NCBI GenBank assembly: GCA_015232935.1 | Contig: JADFYT010000180.1 | Span: forward strand, 1-5,144 | Source: Desulfamplus sp. | GTDB taxonomy: Bacteria; Desulfobacterota; Desulfobacteria; Desulfobacterales; Desulfobacteraceae | Direction of reading: 5' to 3' | DNA length: 5,144 nucleotides | Shown here: one piece after another, positions 4,457 to 5,144 of the stretch | Numbering within the stretch: position 1 is the stretch's first letter | Layout: every line of letters starts with the position of its first letter | Notes under the pieces: generated by a model | The model's input: the letters and a program-made list of their open reading frames with translations, nothing else | Databases searched by the model: none | Told to the model about the DNA's origin: nothing | Made by a program: the position numbers and the translations under genes

Positions 4457-5144
4457 AAGGAATATTCCCGGGGTCGATTGCCTTCTTGAAAAGATCAGAC
4501 ATGACTCTGATTTTAAAGATATTCCCCTTTCTGTGATAAAATCCTCGATCAGAAATGTTCTTGAGCGTATCAGAAAAAATATCCTTGATGGAAAAAGTGC
4601 CGGTCTTTATAGAGAGAGTGCCGGGCTTTATACCGGGAGTGTCAGGCTTGATGGAGATAGTGCCGATAATCCTGTTATGCATGAAAAGATTATGCATGAA
4701 AAGATTATTCACGATATTCTGGTACATGCCCAAAAGACAATAGCACCAAGGCTTGTTCCCACAATCAATGCTACAGGAGTTGTTCTGCACACCAATCTTG
4801 GAAGAGCACTTTTATGCCAGGATGCTCTTGATCGTATAACCAGGATTGCAGGTGGATTCTCCAACCTTGAGTTTGATATAAAGAGGGGCAAGCGTGGTGA
4901 GCGTTACAGTGCTGTTCAAGAGCTTCTGTGTGAGCTGACCGGAGCACAATCAGCTATGGTTGTCAACAACAACGCTGCTGCGGTGTTTGTTTGCCTTAAC
5001 ACAATGGCGGCAGATCGTGAGGTTGTGGTCTCCCGTGGTGAGCTTGTCGAGATTGGCGGATCGTTCAGAATCCCGGATGTTATGGAAAAAAGCGGCTGCC
5101 GACTCAAGGAGGTGGGTACGACCAATAGAACTCATCTTAAGGAT
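4428..5144 (+). CDS. selA: L-seryl-tRNA(Sec) selenium transferase (selenocysteine synthase), N-terminal half
   Basis: SelA is the PLP enzyme that converts seryl-tRNA(Sec) to selenocysteinyl-tRNA(Sec) using selenophosphate, in the bacterial selenocysteine pathway with SelB, SelC and SelD. The 239 visible codons, open to the window end, match the E. coli protein as I recall it: an N-terminal ILRNIPGVDCLLEK segment, INATGVVLHTNLGRALL (from about residue 113), SAMVVNNNAAAVFVCL, EVVVSRGELVEIGGSFRIPDVM and the final EVGTTNRTHLKD. The family is about 460 residues, so roughly half is present; the PLP lysine lies beyond the window. ATG 4428 is supported by agreement with the family N terminus, an in-frame stop at 4404-4406 and AGAGAG at 4418-4423. 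Residues about 57-93 contain short tandem repeats that make the N-terminal part roughly 30 residues longer than in E. coli. The gene lies 67 nt after the CheD-HDOD gene with no terminator between, so they are probably co-transcribed. Confidence 0.97.
   Translation, partial: MTNHDNQTILRNIPGVDCLLEKIRHDSDFKDIPLSVIKSSIRNVLERIRKNILDGKSAGLYRESAGLYTGSVRLDGDSADNPVMHEKIMHEKIIHDILVHAQKTIAPRLVPTINATGVVLHTNLGRALLCQDALDRITRIAGGFSNLEFDIKRGKRGERYSAVQELLCELTGAQSAMVVNNNAAAVFVCLNTMAADREVVVSRGELVEIGGSFRIPDVMEKSGCRLKEVGTTNRTHLKD
4596..4658 (+). repeat. Three tandem 21-bp units inside selA
   Basis: Units start at 4596, 4617 and 4638, with a fading fourth copy at 4659. They encode SAGLYRE, SAGLYTG, SVRLDGD and then SAD. 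The first two are near-identical at DNA level for their first 15 bases. The unit length keeps the reading frame. The array lies between the N-terminal domain and the conserved INATG motif, where other SelA proteins have no such sequence. Confidence 0.88.
4677..4706 (+). repeat. Perfect 15-bp direct duplication inside selA
   Basis: ATGCATGAAAAGATT occurs twice in a row at 4677-4691 and 4692-4706, encoding MHEKI-MHEKI. A diverged third copy (IHDI) follows at 4707-4718. The copies are identical, so the duplication is recent or maintained; it adds about one and a half helical turns before the conserved core. Confidence 0.95.

Noticed and set aside
4455..4790. Minus-strand open frame with repetitive protein (LFMHN and SIKPGT-like repeats)
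   Set aside because: It is the antisense shadow of the selA repeats; the + strand encodes a clear SelA match over the same bases.

Overview
The window reads as part of a chromosomal signalling region from a free-living Gram-negative bacterium. A sulfate-reducing or other Desulfobacterota (Desulfobacterales-like) host is my best guess. It rests on the gene set (a FapA-family protein, a CheD-HDOD fusion, selenocysteine synthase), the moderate GC and the long multidomain signalling proteins. No taxonomic marker is present, so this is inference only. All supported genes are on the + strand.

Layout: (1) 1-369 is the 3' end of a gene whose remaining product is almost all coiled coil and looks like the tail of a response regulator. 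(2) 356-2845 overlaps it by 14 nt and encodes a large fusion of a degenerate receiver domain, a coiled coil, a repeat-rich linker and a FapA (DUF342) beta-helix/coiled-coil module. (3) 2846-3016 is a 171-nt intergenic region with a promoter-like sequence, a 20-bp direct repeat and a convincing intrinsic-terminator hairpin ending 15 nt before the next start codon. (4) 3017-4360 encodes a CheD (receptor glutamine deamidase)-HDOD fusion. (5) 4361-4427 is a short junction made mostly of 29-bp tandem repeats. Each unit begins with ATG and gives a mini-ORF that ends in an ATGA overlap with the next unit; the last unit supplies the start codon of selA. (6) 4428-5144 is the N-terminal half of selA (L-seryl-tRNA(Sec) selenium transferase), cut by the window end.

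Functionally, the first three genes fit a chemotaxis, motility or signalling module: receiver, FapA, CheD, HDOD. SelA serves selenoprotein synthesis and is probably co-transcribed with the CheD-HDOD gene, since the gap is 67 nt and shows no terminator.

The most unusual property of the window is the density of short tandem duplications: 24 bp x5 and 27 bp x3.5 in the FapA fusion, 20 bp x2 in the intergenic region, 29 bp x3 before selA, 21 bp x3 and 15 bp x2 inside selA. Every array inside a gene has a unit length divisible by three. The two outside genes (20 and 29 bp) do not.
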